A stretch of DNA of 64,000 bases from Phytobacter diazotrophicus (GCA_004346725.1 SMDE01000020.1:1-64000), one strand, 5' to 3'; positions 49,258-58,997 are shown, numbered from the stretch's first letter. A program made the numbers and translations. The notes: generated by a model from the sequence alone, not told the origin.

Positions 49258-50492
49258 GGCATTAGTAAGGGCGATTTTCGCGCTTCCAGTGCCAGCAAAT
49301 ATTTCGCTTCGTCATAACGGGTTCTGGTCTTCCAGCAGCGGTAAATAATCCTTATCCATTTGAATGCCAGAGCCCGGATTGCAGACTGGTGAGATTTTCC
49401 TTTTTCTCGCATCCCCTGATAATACAACTTGGCCCAGTATGATGAGTTAACCGTCTTGGCAGCCCATTCGATAAAGGTTTGCCTGACGAACTTGGCACAC
49501 TGCCATCTCCAGTGAACCCAGGATTTTTGACCGCTTCGCTCGGTTACTGGCGCGATGCCAACATAGTTTTGAATTTCTTCGGCGCTGTTAAAGCGGTCGC
49601 GGTTATCACCGAGTGCGGCAAGCATACGCGGTCCCATACACGGCCCCATGCCTGGAAGTGATTTGAACAGTTCAGCATCTGGCAATGGGTCAAATAGCGT
49701 TTCAATGCGTTCGTCATAGGTTTTGATGATTTCACTCACGACTTTAATTTGTGTCGCCAGTGCTGTTGCCATCAAAGCATTAGCTTCTATAACACTCGGG
49801 TCTGCAGTCAATGGGATCGCGTTATTAATACTTGCAACACGTTGCTCGGTGAGGGCTGTTGCGCGGCCACCTTTGGCATTCAGAAAGTGGCGAACGGTGT
49901 CGCGTCTGGCTCGTTTCAGTTTTTGCAGACTGGGCCACCGTATAATCAGTTCACACAACAGCAAACTACCCCGATGTGAGAACCATTCAAGGGGTTGAGG
50001 ATAATACTGCTTAAGCGTGTTAATGAGCCGATTAACAAAGCGGCGTTTGTCTTCTACCAGCAGTCTACGCTGCTCCACTAGTTGTAGAAGTAAACGGATA
50101 TCAGCATTGTCGGGTTCGATGGCTTTTATCTTTTGGGGATAGCGAAGCATCAGATCTAACGCTAACTCGGCATCCTGCGGATCATCCTTCGCACCACTTG
50201 GCCAGAAGGTCTGCCGATAGCGGGCCAATGATAACGCGTGTACAGGAAAGACAGTAACAAAGGGGTACTTCTGGAGAGCATACACTACCGGGCCTTTCTT
50301 GAGTTCAAGAGCGATAGCGATCCTGCCTCTGACCTTCTGGTGCAACTCATTGAGCCAGGTATCAAGCGCTTCCGGGGTATGTTTAATCACATGGAATGTG
50401 CGCTCACCGTTTTTAAACTGAACGCAGACATCGTGCTTTCTATCCGCCCAGTCCAGACCAACATGAGCAGCAAACTGATCTATAGCAGTCAT
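49254..50492 (-). CDS. IS110-family transposase
   Basis: A 412-aa DEDD-type transposase. The RuvC-like N-terminus has the first Asp14 in VGLDWADRKHD, then ALELKKGP and KDDPQDAELALD. The C-terminal Transposase_20 domain has SLPGMGPCMGPRMLAALGD, IQNYVGIAPVTERSG and the Ser region SHQSAIRALAFKW. The ATG at 50492 has AGGAG six bases upstream; an earlier TTG is rejected. It looks intact. IS110 elements use a bridge RNA and have no standard terminal inverted repeats. Confidence 0.92.
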   Translation of the reverse strand: MTAIDQFAAHVGLDWADRKHDVCVQFKNGERTFHVIKHTPEALDTWLNELHQKVRGRIAIALELKKGPVVYALQKYPFVTVFPVHALSLARYRQTFWPSGAKDDPQDAELALDLMLRYPQKIKAIEPDNADIRLLLQLVEQRRLLVEDKRRFVNRLINTLKQYYPQPLEWFSHRGSLLLCELIIRWPSLQKLKRARRDTVRHFLNAKGGRATALTEQRVASINNAIPLTADPSVIEANALMATALATQIKVVSEIIKTYDERIETLFDPLPDAELFKSLPGMGPCMGPRMLAALGDNRDRFNSAEEIQNYVGIAPVTERSGQKSWVHWRWQCAKFVRQTFIEWAAKTVNSSYWAKLYYQGMREKGKSHQSAIRALAFKWIRIIYRCWKTRTRYDEAKYLLALEARKSPLLMP

Positions 50493-50498
50493 CACCAA

Positions 50499-50712
50499 CT
50501 CCTTTTAACCGGGGATTGGTATGCATTCCACGCTCTTCGAAAGAAATATAGCCAGCAGTTTATCTGCATGCCCTGAGTATTCGTTAGCGAACGTGGAGCA
50601 CTTACTGGCTCGAAAGCAAAGCGGCAATCATCAAATCACATGATTCTGGCACAATATTCGTAACCAGTAAGCGCATACCCTGAATCACTTAAAAGTGTAA
50701 CCCTCAGGGTTC
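50499..50712 (-). ncRNA. Candidate IS110 bridge-RNA region
   Basis: The ~210 bp upstream of the transposase start carries no ORF and several hairpins: CCACG/CGTGG pairing at 50528-50532 with 50593-50597, CGTT/AACG at 50583-50594, CACTT/AAGTG near 50687-50698 and AACCC/GGGTT at 50699-50711. IS110-group members encode their target-choosing bridge RNA in this position. The exact ends and guide loops cannot be fixed by eye. Confidence 0.45.
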
Positions 50713-50801
50713 GAATGACTATACCTGGCACAAAGCGGACGTGTTTCCTTTTTTGTTTTGGCTTGAAATATTCAACCAACAGAAGCATATCGCCTATTGT
50801 T

Positions 50802-52067
50802 TCACCTGACGACAGGCAAATCAGAAAATCTCGTCGTATAACGCGGCGAGAGCATCTCCCTCTTCATCTGCCATTGCTGCTGTATTCCTTGTCCTGCGAA
50901 ATACAGCGTGCCTTTTCCTTCTTTGGTATTTAGCTGATCTAACAGTGTCATCAGTTGTTCGCTGTCACGACGCGGCGCGTTGTCGTCGAACAGATTCAAC
51001 TGTGCTACGCCCTGACTGAAAAAATCTCCGAGCATTACGCCCGCCTTTTGATAGCGGTGACCATCACGCCAAATTTTGTCCAGACAGCGCGTTGCCGCGC
51101 CGATTATGTCCCTGCTGTCCTGTGTTGGCGTCAGCAGCTTCACTGAGGCGCTGTTCCCGTAATAGGGTTCGTTAAGCGCGAACGGGCTGGTTTTCACGAA
51201 GGCGGAAATAAACCGGCAATACTGATGTTCGCTACGGAGTTTTTCTGATGCGCGCGCCGCGTAGCTGCAGATGGCCTGGCGCATCTCTTCATAATCAGTA
51301 ATACGGCCACCGAATGAACGAGAGCAAACTATCTCCTGCTTGGCCGGGGCAAACTCCTCCAGTTCGAGGCAGGGCTCTCCGCGTAGCTCCCGGATGGTTC
51401 GCTCCAGCACCACGTTAAAGTGTTTGCGGATTACCCAGGTGCTTTGCTCGGATAAATCGAGGGCTGTTTTAACACCCATCGCATTCAGCTTTTTGCTGAT
51501 GCGCCGCCCCACTCCCCAGACGTCCTCAACCGGAATCAGGGCCATCAGCCGCCGCTGGCGATCAACATTTGACAGGTCTACTACCCCGCCAGTTTGCTTT
51601 TGCCATTTTTTGGCGGCATGGTTCGCCAGCTTTGCTAGCGTTTTTGTGGGTGCGATTCCGACACCAACTGTCAGGTGAGTACGCTGCAGAACGGTGGCGC
51701 GAATCTCCCGCCCGAATTCCTCCAGCACCCGGCAGTTACGGACACCAGTCAGGTCGCAAAAGGCCTCGTCGATGCTATAAATTTCCACGCGAGGACTCAT
51801 TTCTTCCAGCGTCGTCATCACCCGGTTGCTCATATCAGCGTAGAGCTCGTAATTGCTGGAGAATGCGACGATACCATGACGCCGAAACTGTTCCTTTTGC
51901 TTGAAGTACGGTTCTCCCATTGTGACAAAAGGTTTTGCCTCAGCGCTCCTGGCTATTACGCAGCCGTCGTTATTTGATAAAACAACGACTGGTCTCCCTT
52001 TCAAATCAGGCCGAAACACGGTTTCGCAGGACGCGTAAAACGAATTGACGTCACAGAGCGCAAACAT
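50802..52067 (-). CDS. umuC: DNA polymerase V subunit UmuC
   Basis: A 421-aa Y-family polymerase with catalytic residues in ALCDVNSFYASCE and YSIDEAF, the little-finger domain, and a beta-clamp motif QLNLF near the C-terminus. With UmuD'2 it forms Pol V for translesion synthesis. It starts 2 nt after the umuD stop. It is a prophage copy, so it may raise SOS mutagenesis independently of a chromosomal copy. Confidence 0.95.
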   Translation of the reverse strand: MFALCDVNSFYASCETVFRPDLKGRPVVVLSNNDGCVIARSAEAKPFVTMGEPYFKQKEQFRRHGIVAFSSNYELYADMSNRVMTTLEEMSPRVEIYSIDEAFCDLTGVRNCRVLEEFGREIRATVLQRTHLTVGVGIAPTKTLAKLANHAAKKWQKQTGGVVDLSNVDRQRRLMALIPVEDVWGVGRRISKKLNAMGVKTALDLSEQSTWVIRKHFNVVLERTIRELRGEPCLELEEFAPAKQEIVCSRSFGGRITDYEEMRQAICSYAARASEKLRSEHQYCRFISAFVKTSPFALNEPYYGNSASVKLLTPTQDSRDIIGAATRCLDKIWRDGHRYQKAGVMLGDFFSQGVAQLNLFDDNAPRRDSEQLMTLLDQLNTKEGKGTLYFAGQGIQQQWQMKREMLSPRYTTRFSDLPVVR

Positions 52068-52069
52068 AG

Positions 52070-52492
52070 TCAGCTCGCCGCTTTTACGATAAACGTCACC
52101 ACCCCGAATATGTCCAACACGTCTTCGCTTTGAATCCGTATCGGCGAATAGGCGCTGTTCATAGGATTAAGTTGTATGTTCGGGCGCAATTGCAGTCGTT
52201 TCACTGTAAATTCGCCGTCCACCGCAGCGATGACGATATCGCCATGCTGCGCGGTACGGGAGCTATCCACCACCAGCAAATCTCCGTCACTTATCCCCCC
52301 TTCAATCATTGAATCCCCTGCGGCTTTCACAAAATATGTTGCGCTGGGATGATGAATAAGGAGTTCGTTCAGGTCGATACGCTGCTCAACATAATCGGCA
52401 GCCGGTGAAGGAAAACCGCACTGAACCAGATCACTGAACAACGGTAGCGCGACAACTGCGCGCGGAAAATCTGCTGGTTTGATGAATTGCAT
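52070..52492 (-). CDS. umuD: SOS mutagenesis protein UmuD
   Basis: A 140-aa LexA-like serine protease. The self-cleavage site is Cys25-Gly26 (LVQCGFPSP). The Ser61 nucleophile is in GDSMIEGG and the Lys98 base in GEFTVKRL. RecA-aided cleavage gives UmuD'. The start at 52492 matches family length; an earlier codon at 52501 would add three residues. A perfect LexA box lies 19 bp upstream. Confidence 0.95.
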   Translation of the reverse strand: MQFIKPADFPRAVVALPLFSDLVQCGFPSPAADYVEQRIDLNELLIHHPSATYFVKAAGDSMIEGGISDGDLLVVDSSRTAQHGDIVIAAVDGEFTVKRLQLRPNIQLNPMNSAYSPIRIQSEDVLDIFGVVTFIVKAAS

Positions 52493-52510
52493 ACGACGCA
52501 CCCACTATTA

Positions 52511-52526
52511 CTGTTTTTATATACAG
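52511..52526 (-). promoter_or_regulatory. LexA box of umuDC
   Basis: CTGT-N8-ACAG, with an AT-only centre, matches the SOS-box consensus exactly. It places umuDC under LexA control. The gap to 52651 shows no gene. Confidence 0.93.
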
Positions 52527-52651
52527 TAGTTTTTTGAGCACAAATGATCAAGATAGCGCTTCGTTTGAGGGTGAGCGAAGATTAAGCAGTTTGCGTTAAA
52601 GCACCCTTTGAATGAAATGCTTAGATGGAGTGTAAATTTTCAGGCCTCTGG

Positions 52652-53818
52652 TTACTCTGCAACCGGTTCGTCAGATTTTTTGGACTCAAGTGCTGCAACG
52701 CGTGCGGTCAATGCGTCAATCTGCGCCATCAGAGCCAGAATCGCCTCATGGTGCAGCGCTGCTGCAACCCCAGCAGTATCAGGGCTGAGCACATCTTTAA
52801 TTACAGTGCCGTCTTCCAGCTCTCTGTCACCAGTCACGAACACATTATCCGGGAATACAGACTGGACTTCCTGAGCAATAAATCCTATACCCGGTGCGAT
52901 ACCGTCCAGGCGTTTCCACGAAACACCGCGAATGGCCTGCATTTTATCCAAGGGATTCTCTATCCTTGCCACGTCGTATTTCAGGCGCTCATCAGAGTTT
53001 GAAATCCACGTTCCGGGGGCTGTTGCCGAACCGAACTGATCAAACAGATACCTGGTATAACCTGAACTCGACGTCGGCTGGATAGCAATGACCGCCTTAG
53101 ACCCCGCGCCCTGGACAGCCAGACCGTGGAACAGAAACTGTGCCCCGTTATACACACCACTATTCCATCCTGAGCTGGTTAACGGTGTAACTGTTTCTGT
53201 GCCATTAGCGGGGGCTACAGCAGGAGATGCAGCTCTCAAATAAACGCTACCGCTGATGGTTCCACCGGTTTTGCCTTCAACTGTATTCAGACGGTTATCA
53301 TTTCCAGGGCAAAACGATCCGGGGGTGGTGCCGAATGGGTTTGCTAATCCCGTCCCGCCCTGCCCCTGGCTGAGCGGTGTTGTTAGCCCGTTCAGTGAAG
53401 TGATATCTGAGTTAGCCCCTTTTTTTGCCAGCGACTTCTGACCGGGAACCGTGACGGCCACACCGTTTGTTGTGATAGTGACGTCACCCGCCCCGTTCAT
53501 CACATCGGCGAAGCCGCTCATATTCCGCTGATACAGCGTCAGCGTCTCAGCGATATTCTGCGCCAGTCCGTCCACGCTCAGCGAATCACTCAGGAGGATG
53601 GCGTAAGCGGTACCGGCTGCAATTGCCGGGTTTGCCGCTGGCGTTACGGTGAGCTGGGTTGCGCTGTTGATGGCCGTTATCTGGAATACCTGTACCGGGT
53701 TTGCCAGAGTGACCAGGGTGCATCCAACGCGGATCAGTGAGCCTGCCGCTGTAAAATTCGTGCCAGTACCCGTCAGCGTATTGCCGCTGACAGCAATCGA
53801 ACCAGTTGTGTAAATCAT
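52652..53818 (-). CDS. Prophage tail fibre with S74 chaperone domain
   Basis: A 388-aa fibre. The N-terminal ~75 residues form the attachment domain (MIYTTGSIAVSGNTLTGTGT). A Gly/Thr/Ser-rich repetitive shaft follows. The C-terminal ~110 residues are a Peptidase_S74 intramolecular chaperone, with the self-cleavage site before Ser in NSDERLKYDV and a terminal coiled coil. The chaperone trimerises the fibre and then cuts itself off. GGAG precedes the ATG at 53818. Confidence 0.88.
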   Translation of the reverse strand: MIYTTGSIAVSGNTLTGTGTNFTAAGSLIRVGCTLVTLANPVQVFQITAINSATQLTVTPAANPAIAAGTAYAILLSDSLSVDGLAQNIAETLTLYQRNMSGFADVMNGAGDVTITTNGVAVTVPGQKSLAKKGANSDITSLNGLTTPLSQGQGGTGLANPFGTTPGSFCPGNDNRLNTVEGKTGGTISGSVYLRAASPAVAPANGTETVTPLTSSGWNSGVYNGAQFLFHGLAVQGAGSKAVIAIQPTSSSGYTRYLFDQFGSATAPGTWISNSDERLKYDVARIENPLDKMQAIRGVSWKRLDGIAPGIGFIAQEVQSVFPDNVFVTGDRELEDGTVIKDVLSPDTAGVAAALHHEAILALMAQIDALTARVAALESKKSDEPVAE

Positions 53819-53833
53819 ATTTTCTCCGGGCAT

Positions 53834-53858
53834 AAAAAAACCGCCGGAGCGGTTTTTT
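53834..53858 (-). terminator. Minus-strand terminator before the fibre gene
   Basis: A CCGC/GCGG stem with a 4-nt loop is flanked by seven A and seven T. On the minus strand it lies between the Cor-like gene and the tail fibre start. Confidence 0.75.
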
Positions 53859-53872
53859 TATGTGATTTAAAT

Positions 53873-54106
53873 TTATTTGCAGGTAGACACGGTGAAATTA
53901 TTTTTATTCACCCATTGCCAGTTAAATGGATACCCAGCCCTGTATTCAATTTGATTAGCGACTGTGCGCACGCCGTAAATCTGTACGGTATGTGGCAACC
54001 CACCTATATTGGCAGTTGCTTCGCAGACAGGATTTTGCTTTTCGAGAATGCCTGAACATGCAGACAGAGATAACACCAGAGATAAGGAAATAATTATTTT
54101 ATGCAT
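53873..54106 (-). CDS. Phage exclusion lipoprotein, Cor-like
   Basis: A 77-aa lipoprotein: signal peptide ending in the lipobox LSAC, then PVCEATANIGG, VQIYGVR.VANQIEYRAGYPF and NNFTVSTCK with conserved Cys. This fits the Cor family of phi80/N15/HK022-type phages, which blocks FhuA and stops superinfection. The start at 54106 has a GAGAAG site. It lies in the tail region between terminators as an independently expressed moron. Confidence 0.75.
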   Translation of the reverse strand: MHKIIISLSLVLSLSACSGILEKQNPVCEATANIGGLPHTVQIYGVRTVANQIEYRAGYPFNWQWVNKNNFTVSTCK

Positions 54107-54214
54107 TTTAACTTCTCGTAAAGAGAGTAAATACACACATTACAAAATAACTAATCCGCTTTAAAATAGATTTAATAGATCAATTATCCCTAAACGATCG
54201 ATTAAAACGATCAA

Positions 54215-54889
54215 TTAATCATAGGCGGCTGTATTAATCGCCGTCAGTGCTATTCCTGTATTTGTGCTCCCGACCGGGACACCCGTTGCTGTTGTGCCGG
54301 GCGCGGCATTTATTCGGGTGTTTGCTCCATCAAACCGCGCGGCAGAATATGCAGTAATATTGATAATGGTCGGTGGTTGTGTTGAGTTGTTCTGAATGTT
54401 TGTAGACCCCAACATGCCGGGGGCAACAGCCCATGAACCGCTCAGCGTCTGGTCAATATTTATTCCACCATTTACACCTGGTGTGCCAACTGTCACCAGG
54501 TCACTCAGTACCTTACTTTCATTTGTCAGCACCAGTTTTCCGGCAGCATCCCATATAGCGAAGCCCCATGACGGAAGGGGTTGAGGAAATATTGCGAAAA
54601 CATAGGCGGTCAGCATGTGCGATTGTCCGTAAGCATTGTTTGAGTTTACAAAAATGCTATTCCCTGACCTGCTCGCCCCGACGCCGGTAGGTTGCGCCGT
54701 ATTCGTGGTTTTGCAAAAAACCAGTGCCGGGTAAGATGCGTCAATTGCTATCGTAGTCGATGCAGCATGTGCCGATCCATTCTGGGCTGAATTAATGCTG
54801 ACTCTGGAGTACAGACAAAACGGCGTTGATTGTGGCGTAACAAACGGATTGCCATTATCCATCAGAATCATTGCCCCATAATCAGCCAT
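54215..54889 (-). CDS. Phage tail-tip accessory protein
   Basis: A 224-aa Gly/Ser/Thr/Asn-rich beta protein (MADYGAMILMDNGNPFVTPQ), found downstream of J in HK97/N15-like phages (DUF6453-like, from memory). It may be a structural component of the tail tip. Its ATG overlaps the preceding gene's stop (TAATG). Confidence 0.7.
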   Translation of the reverse strand: MADYGAMILMDNGNPFVTPQSTPFCLYSRVSINSAQNGSAHAASTTIAIDASYPALVFCKTTNTAQPTGVGASRSGNSIFVNSNNAYGQSHMLTAYVFAIFPQPLPSWGFAIWDAAGKLVLTNESKVLSDLVTVGTPGVNGGINIDQTLSGSWAVAPGMLGSTNIQNNSTQPPTIINITAYSAARFDGANTRINAAPGTTATGVPVGSTNTGIALTAINTAAYD

Positions 54890-55191
54890 TACGCCTTCTC
54901 CATAAATACGACTAATTCACAGGTTGACGCCGGGTAATTACCAGTCCCGACATCACTGGCTGGCGACAGAGTAATGGTATTCCCGGCGGCAACAATGCGA
55001 CGACCTACGCTCACAGCTCCAACATCAAGCGACACGACGAAACCAACTTTAAAACCCGTAGGTACCGTAAAACTCCAGGTCCCTGATGTCTGCCCCGCTG
55101 ACAAAGGAATGCGCCCAATAACAGAAACTGGCTTAATTCCATAGTTATTCGGGACGCCGTTAGCGTCCCATGTCTGAATACCATAAGCCAT
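54889..55191 (-). CDS. Small phage tail protein, 100 aa
   Basis: A beta-rich protein (MAYGIQTWDANGVPNNYGIK) linked by overlapping start/stop to J upstream and the 224-aa gene downstream. It probably belongs to the tail tip. No further function is visible. Confidence 0.7.
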   Translation of the reverse strand: MAYGIQTWDANGVPNNYGIKPVSVIGRIPLSAGQTSGTWSFTVPTGFKVGFVVSLDVGAVSVGRRIVAAGNTITLSPASDVGTGNYPASTCELVVFMEKA

Positions 55192-58100
55192 CAGAACACC
55201 CCATCCAGAAGCCCAAACTGTACTCGCAATACATTATTGGCGTCCCTGACGCTAATTTTCTGGTTGGTCTGTCGCATGCCTCCCTGACCAGCAACACTAC
55301 CGTTATTTTCAAACGTGCCGTCTTTACCCAGCCGCCACCCAACAGAACCTGCCACAAAGTTATTCGACTGGATATACGCCCCAATTTTCGCATTGGTGAT
55401 AGTCCCGTCCTGGATAAACGTGTCACGAATAAACGTCTGTCCGTTCTGAATAACAAACGGCAGCGATACTGCCGCACCAGCCTGGCTCATAACAGCGAAA
55501 CGGTCGGCGAGGAAGACAACCTGGCTTTGCATTCCACTGGGGGTATTTTGCACTCCAATTCCCATGCCCGCGCCGAAGTACACGCCGTTGACATCCACGC
55601 CAACCTTTATCGAGTACATCGCGTTCAGGTTGCCGTTGATATCCGCTACCGCCTGGGCGTTCGTGGTAATTGCCGCAGCCTGGCCGTTTACCGTGACGCT
55701 CAGTGAGTTGATTTTCGTTGCGGAGGTCTGCGTAAAATCAGACATCGTTTTTGCGAAGTCCGTGATATTGGCATTGCCACCAGCCGTGGCATCCAGGGTT
55801 TTCAGCGACTCAGCAACGGCTTTGCTCGCGTCCACCATCACGTTATCAACACGCTGGATACCGGCACTGTTTGCGCCGTACTGAACACTGAGCGTCATCC
55901 GGGTATTGGCCTGCGCCAGCGTCTCCTGAATCAGCGCCACCGCCGTGTTTTGCACCCCACCAGCCGCGTTAGCCGTTTTCCCTGACAGTTCGTCGAAACG
56001 GGATGCGGTAGCGCTGTCGAGCGTGGACACAGCCTGTGTGAGCTGGGTTACGTTAGCGGTATTGTCCTCCGTCTGAGCCGTCAGCGTATCAACCGCCGTC
56101 GCGCGCGCCTGAGTCTCGTCGGCGAGCGCCTGAGTCAGTTGCGTTACCTGTGCCGCGTTCTGGTCGGTTTTTGCCTCCAGGCGCGTCACGTCCGTAACGC
56201 GGGCCTGTGTTTCGGTGGCAATCACCTCCCGTAGCTGGGTGAACGTTGCTGAGTTTACGCCGTTCTGTGCAGACTGCCTGACAACTACGTCAGCGATAGC
56301 CAGTGCGTTACTGATAATACTTTCTGCCGTCTGCCGGTTCGCGCCCACTGCCGCCGCCAGTTGGTCGGCGTTTTGGGTAATTGCTGTGGCGAGGTCAGCA
56401 ACGGTTTTACTGGTTTCAACCGCGTTTTCGATGATATCTTTGAATAGCTCGGTATCCTTGATCTGCTCAAGCACGGCATCAGTGATGTCAGACACATCAA
56501 CACTGGCCTGCCCCCTCACCCATCCGGTGTAACCCGACTCGTTCCCGGTCCTGTCCACCAGTTGTGCGCGGTACCAGAAAACCTGCCCCGCTTTGAGGCC
56601 CATCTGCTGATATTTGCGCAGCGGATACGGCACATCCGCCAGCAAAACCGCATCATCAGTCGTACCCGTGGCGCTGTACTGAATTTCCGTTTTCAGCGTG
56701 TCGTCCGTGTTCGCAGGGAATCCCCAGTTCAGTTCAATACCGAAAACCACATTGTCCGACGCGGTGAAACCGACAGGTTTAGGCGGATTTCCCGTTTTCC
56801 CGGTCAGTGTTGTCTCGGTTGAATATCCCCAGCCTGAGGAAATTTCAGCCGCGTTAATAGCCCGCACCCGCGCGAGATAACGTCCGGTATAGATGGCTGG
56901 CACCTCAAATGACGCGGTAGAGCTGCGGGGTACGTTCACCCAGTCGCCATCGTTACGCCGCCACTGGGCCTCGTACGAAATAGCGTTTGATGCCTGGTCC
57001 CAACTGACGCGCATCGTCTCCAGGCTGATCCCCTGATTCACAACGGCATAGCTGGAAATGAGGATATTCGAAGGTGCAGACTGATTACCTGGTGGAATGA
57101 CACTTACCGGGCGCTGATCGATAATCGCACCTGTATCGATGCGGGCATATTTATCCGGGTCGTGTGCGGCACCCACGATGGTGAATGTGCCGTCGTCATT
57201 TTCCGTAACACTGACGACGCGGTATTGCTGGGCATAAAGCGAATCTGACTCAACCACCCACACCGCCTGAGCTTCTGGCGTTGTAGTGAACACCGTCGAA
57301 ACGGTGACTTTATTACCGCTGACAGCCTGAATGGTGCGGCTCTGTGATGCGCCTGTCGGGAGGTTCACCATGATGCGATCACCCGCTACGGCATCCGGCA
57401 CACGGTCGAGCGTCAGTACCCGACCGCTTACCGCGCTGATGCGGCCACCCGTTACTTTTCCGGCCAGGTCCCTGTCACTGACTGCAATGATGTATCCCGG
57501 CTGCGGGATATTCCCGTCGAGCCCGACAGAGAAGGTCACCACACGGTCTTTGTTATTGGTCAGAATGCCCCAGCGCCCCTTACGGTTTGCCTCCGATTGC
57601 CGGGTGCAGCCGATAGCCGTCAGTTCAAGCTGGTTAAAGCCAAAGCGACGCACCAGATCCTGTTCAAATACAGGTTCCATAGCATCGGAATACGCATTCG
57701 CAGGGTCTGAATATGAAACCAGCGCAGTGGTATAACGGGTTTTGGAGGTGCTGCTACTATAAACAAATTTAGTATCATCAATTATGCTGGCATTGGTATA
57801 GCTGTAATCGACATCACGTGGCATATCAGCCAGAGCAACAATCTGATTGCCGCCCCAGTACGTCATCCCCCGGAAAATAGCCGCAATATCCCTCATGACT
57901 GTGTATGCGTCGTTACGGTCCTGCACATAAACATTGCAGGTGTAGCGGGGCTCCAGACCCTCACCGCCTTTCCCGTCAGGGACAAGCTGATCGCAGTACT
58001 GTGCAACCTGGTACAGCATCCATTTATCGATGTTAGCTGCCGTCAGCCTGTCGCCCAGCCCAAAGCGATCACTCACCACCAGATCATAAAAAATCCATGC

Positions 58101-58946
58101 CGGGTTGTCGGTCCACGCCCACCGAAACGCGCCTGTCCATGTACCGCTGTAGGTGCGTGTTTCAGGATCGTAGGTATCAGGGACACGAATAACGCGACCG
58201 CGCGGCTCGCATGAAATCTGCGGTACCGAACCATTAAACTGGCTGGAATCGAATTCGATATACAGCAACGCGGTATTCGGATAACGCAACTTGGCGTCGA
58301 TCACTTCCGTGTAGCTCTGTAGCATCATGTTATCGCCGATTTTTGCGCTGTTCGCGTCCGCACTGATTTTACGCAGGCGAACCGTCCACGTTGTGGCACC
58401 GGCTGGCAAATTGATGCGGTGGCTACGCTCGTAACCGCTGGTCGTCTTACCCGTTACAGATGTGTCGATTACCGTCTGAAACGAACCGCCGTTCGTCTGC
58501 AGGTCTATCGCATAATTGATGGTGTATCCTACAAGGTCGCCGTCATCTTCCTGACGGAAAATAGACGGCCATTTGATGCGCAGGCGAATGGCTGAAAGTT
58601 GTGTATTCGTAAATGTGCGGGTCCAGGGAGTTGCACTGGAAACAGTAATACCGCCTGCGCCGATCTCATTTTCACTGCCCGGCATCCCCTGAATGTATGT
58701 TTGCGCCTGTGTGCCCGAACGAAACTCCCAGGTTACGCCGCTGAAATTTGACGAGCCATCAGCATTCAACAGTGGCGTACCATCCAGAAAAATAGACTGC
58801 CCGGTGAGGCCACCGGAAAATTCACCTTCGCCAAGCGCCAGAAGGATTTTTGCCTTTGCAACCGACTGGAGGTCATCGGGTTGTTCAGTTGGCGTGCGTG
58901 AACTGGAGCTACCGCCCTTGCGACCCTGAATTTTCTTATTTGCCAT
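55191..58946 (-). CDS. J: Tail tip/host-specificity protein J
   Basis: A 1251-aa central tail-tip protein homologous to lambda gpJ. Conserved parts are the start region (ILLALGEGEFSGG), YPNTALLYIEFDSSQFNG, YDPETRTYSGTW, and FGLGDRL...YCDQLVPDGKGG. FN3-like domains lie at about 640-820. A coiled region at about 860-1090 contains 32-residue repeats starting ETQAR. The C-terminus, which binds the host receptor in lambda, is unlike lambda. The ATG at 58946 is preferred over the upstream codon because the gene would otherwise run into a terminator. Confidence 0.92.
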   Translation of the reverse strand: MANKKIQGRKGGSSSSRTPTEQPDDLQSVAKAKILLALGEGEFSGGLTGQSIFLDGTPLLNADGSSNFSGVTWEFRSGTQAQTYIQGMPGSENEIGAGGITVSSATPWTRTFTNTQLSAIRLRIKWPSIFRQEDDGDLVGYTINYAIDLQTNGGSFQTVIDTSVTGKTTSGYERSHRINLPAGATTWTVRLRKISADANSAKIGDNMMLQSYTEVIDAKLRYPNTALLYIEFDSSQFNGSVPQISCEPRGRVIRVPDTYDPETRTYSGTWTGAFRWAWTDNPAWIFYDLVVSDRFGLGDRLTAANIDKWMLYQVAQYCDQLVPDGKGGEGLEPRYTCNVYVQDRNDAYTVMRDIAAIFRGMTYWGGNQIVALADMPRDVDYSYTNASIIDDTKFVYSSSTSKTRYTTALVSYSDPANAYSDAMEPVFEQDLVRRFGFNQLELTAIGCTRQSEANRKGRWGILTNNKDRVVTFSVGLDGNIPQPGYIIAVSDRDLAGKVTGGRISAVSGRVLTLDRVPDAVAGDRIMVNLPTGASQSRTIQAVSGNKVTVSTVFTTTPEAQAVWVVESDSLYAQQYRVVSVTENDDGTFTIVGAAHDPDKYARIDTGAIIDQRPVSVIPPGNQSAPSNILISSYAVVNQGISLETMRVSWDQASNAISYEAQWRRNDGDWVNVPRSSTASFEVPAIYTGRYLARVRAINAAEISSGWGYSTETTLTGKTGNPPKPVGFTASDNVVFGIELNWGFPANTDDTLKTEIQYSATGTTDDAVLLADVPYPLRKYQQMGLKAGQVFWYRAQLVDRTGNESGYTGWVRGQASVDVSDITDAVLEQIKDTELFKDIIENAVETSKTVADLATAITQNADQLAAAVGANRQTAESIISNALAIADVVVRQSAQNGVNSATFTQLREVIATETQARVTDVTRLEAKTDQNAAQVTQLTQALADETQARATAVDTLTAQTEDNTANVTQLTQAVSTLDSATASRFDELSGKTANAAGGVQNTAVALIQETLAQANTRMTLSVQYGANSAGIQRVDNVMVDASKAVAESLKTLDATAGGNANITDFAKTMSDFTQTSATKINSLSVTVNGQAAAITTNAQAVADINGNLNAMYSIKVGVDVNGVYFGAGMGIGVQNTPSGMQSQVVFLADRFAVMSQAGAAVSLPFVIQNGQTFIRDTFIQDGTITNAKIGAYIQSNNFVAGSVGWRLGKDGTFENNGSVAGQGGMRQTNQKISVRDANNVLRVQFGLLDGVF

Positions 58947-58956
58947 AGTGCGCCCA

Positions 58957-58979
58957 TAAAAAAACCGCCCGGAGGCGGT
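58957..58979 (-). terminator. Minus-strand terminator before J
   Basis: An ACCGCC/GGCGGT stem (58974-58979 with 58964-58969) followed by seven T on the minus strand lies between gene I and J. Confidence 0.75.
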
Positions 58980-58997
58980 CATTAAATTGAGGTATTT

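Noticed and set aside
55170..55706. 178-codon plus-strand ORF opposite gene J
   Set aside because: Antisense to a clear phage gene, with no independent support.
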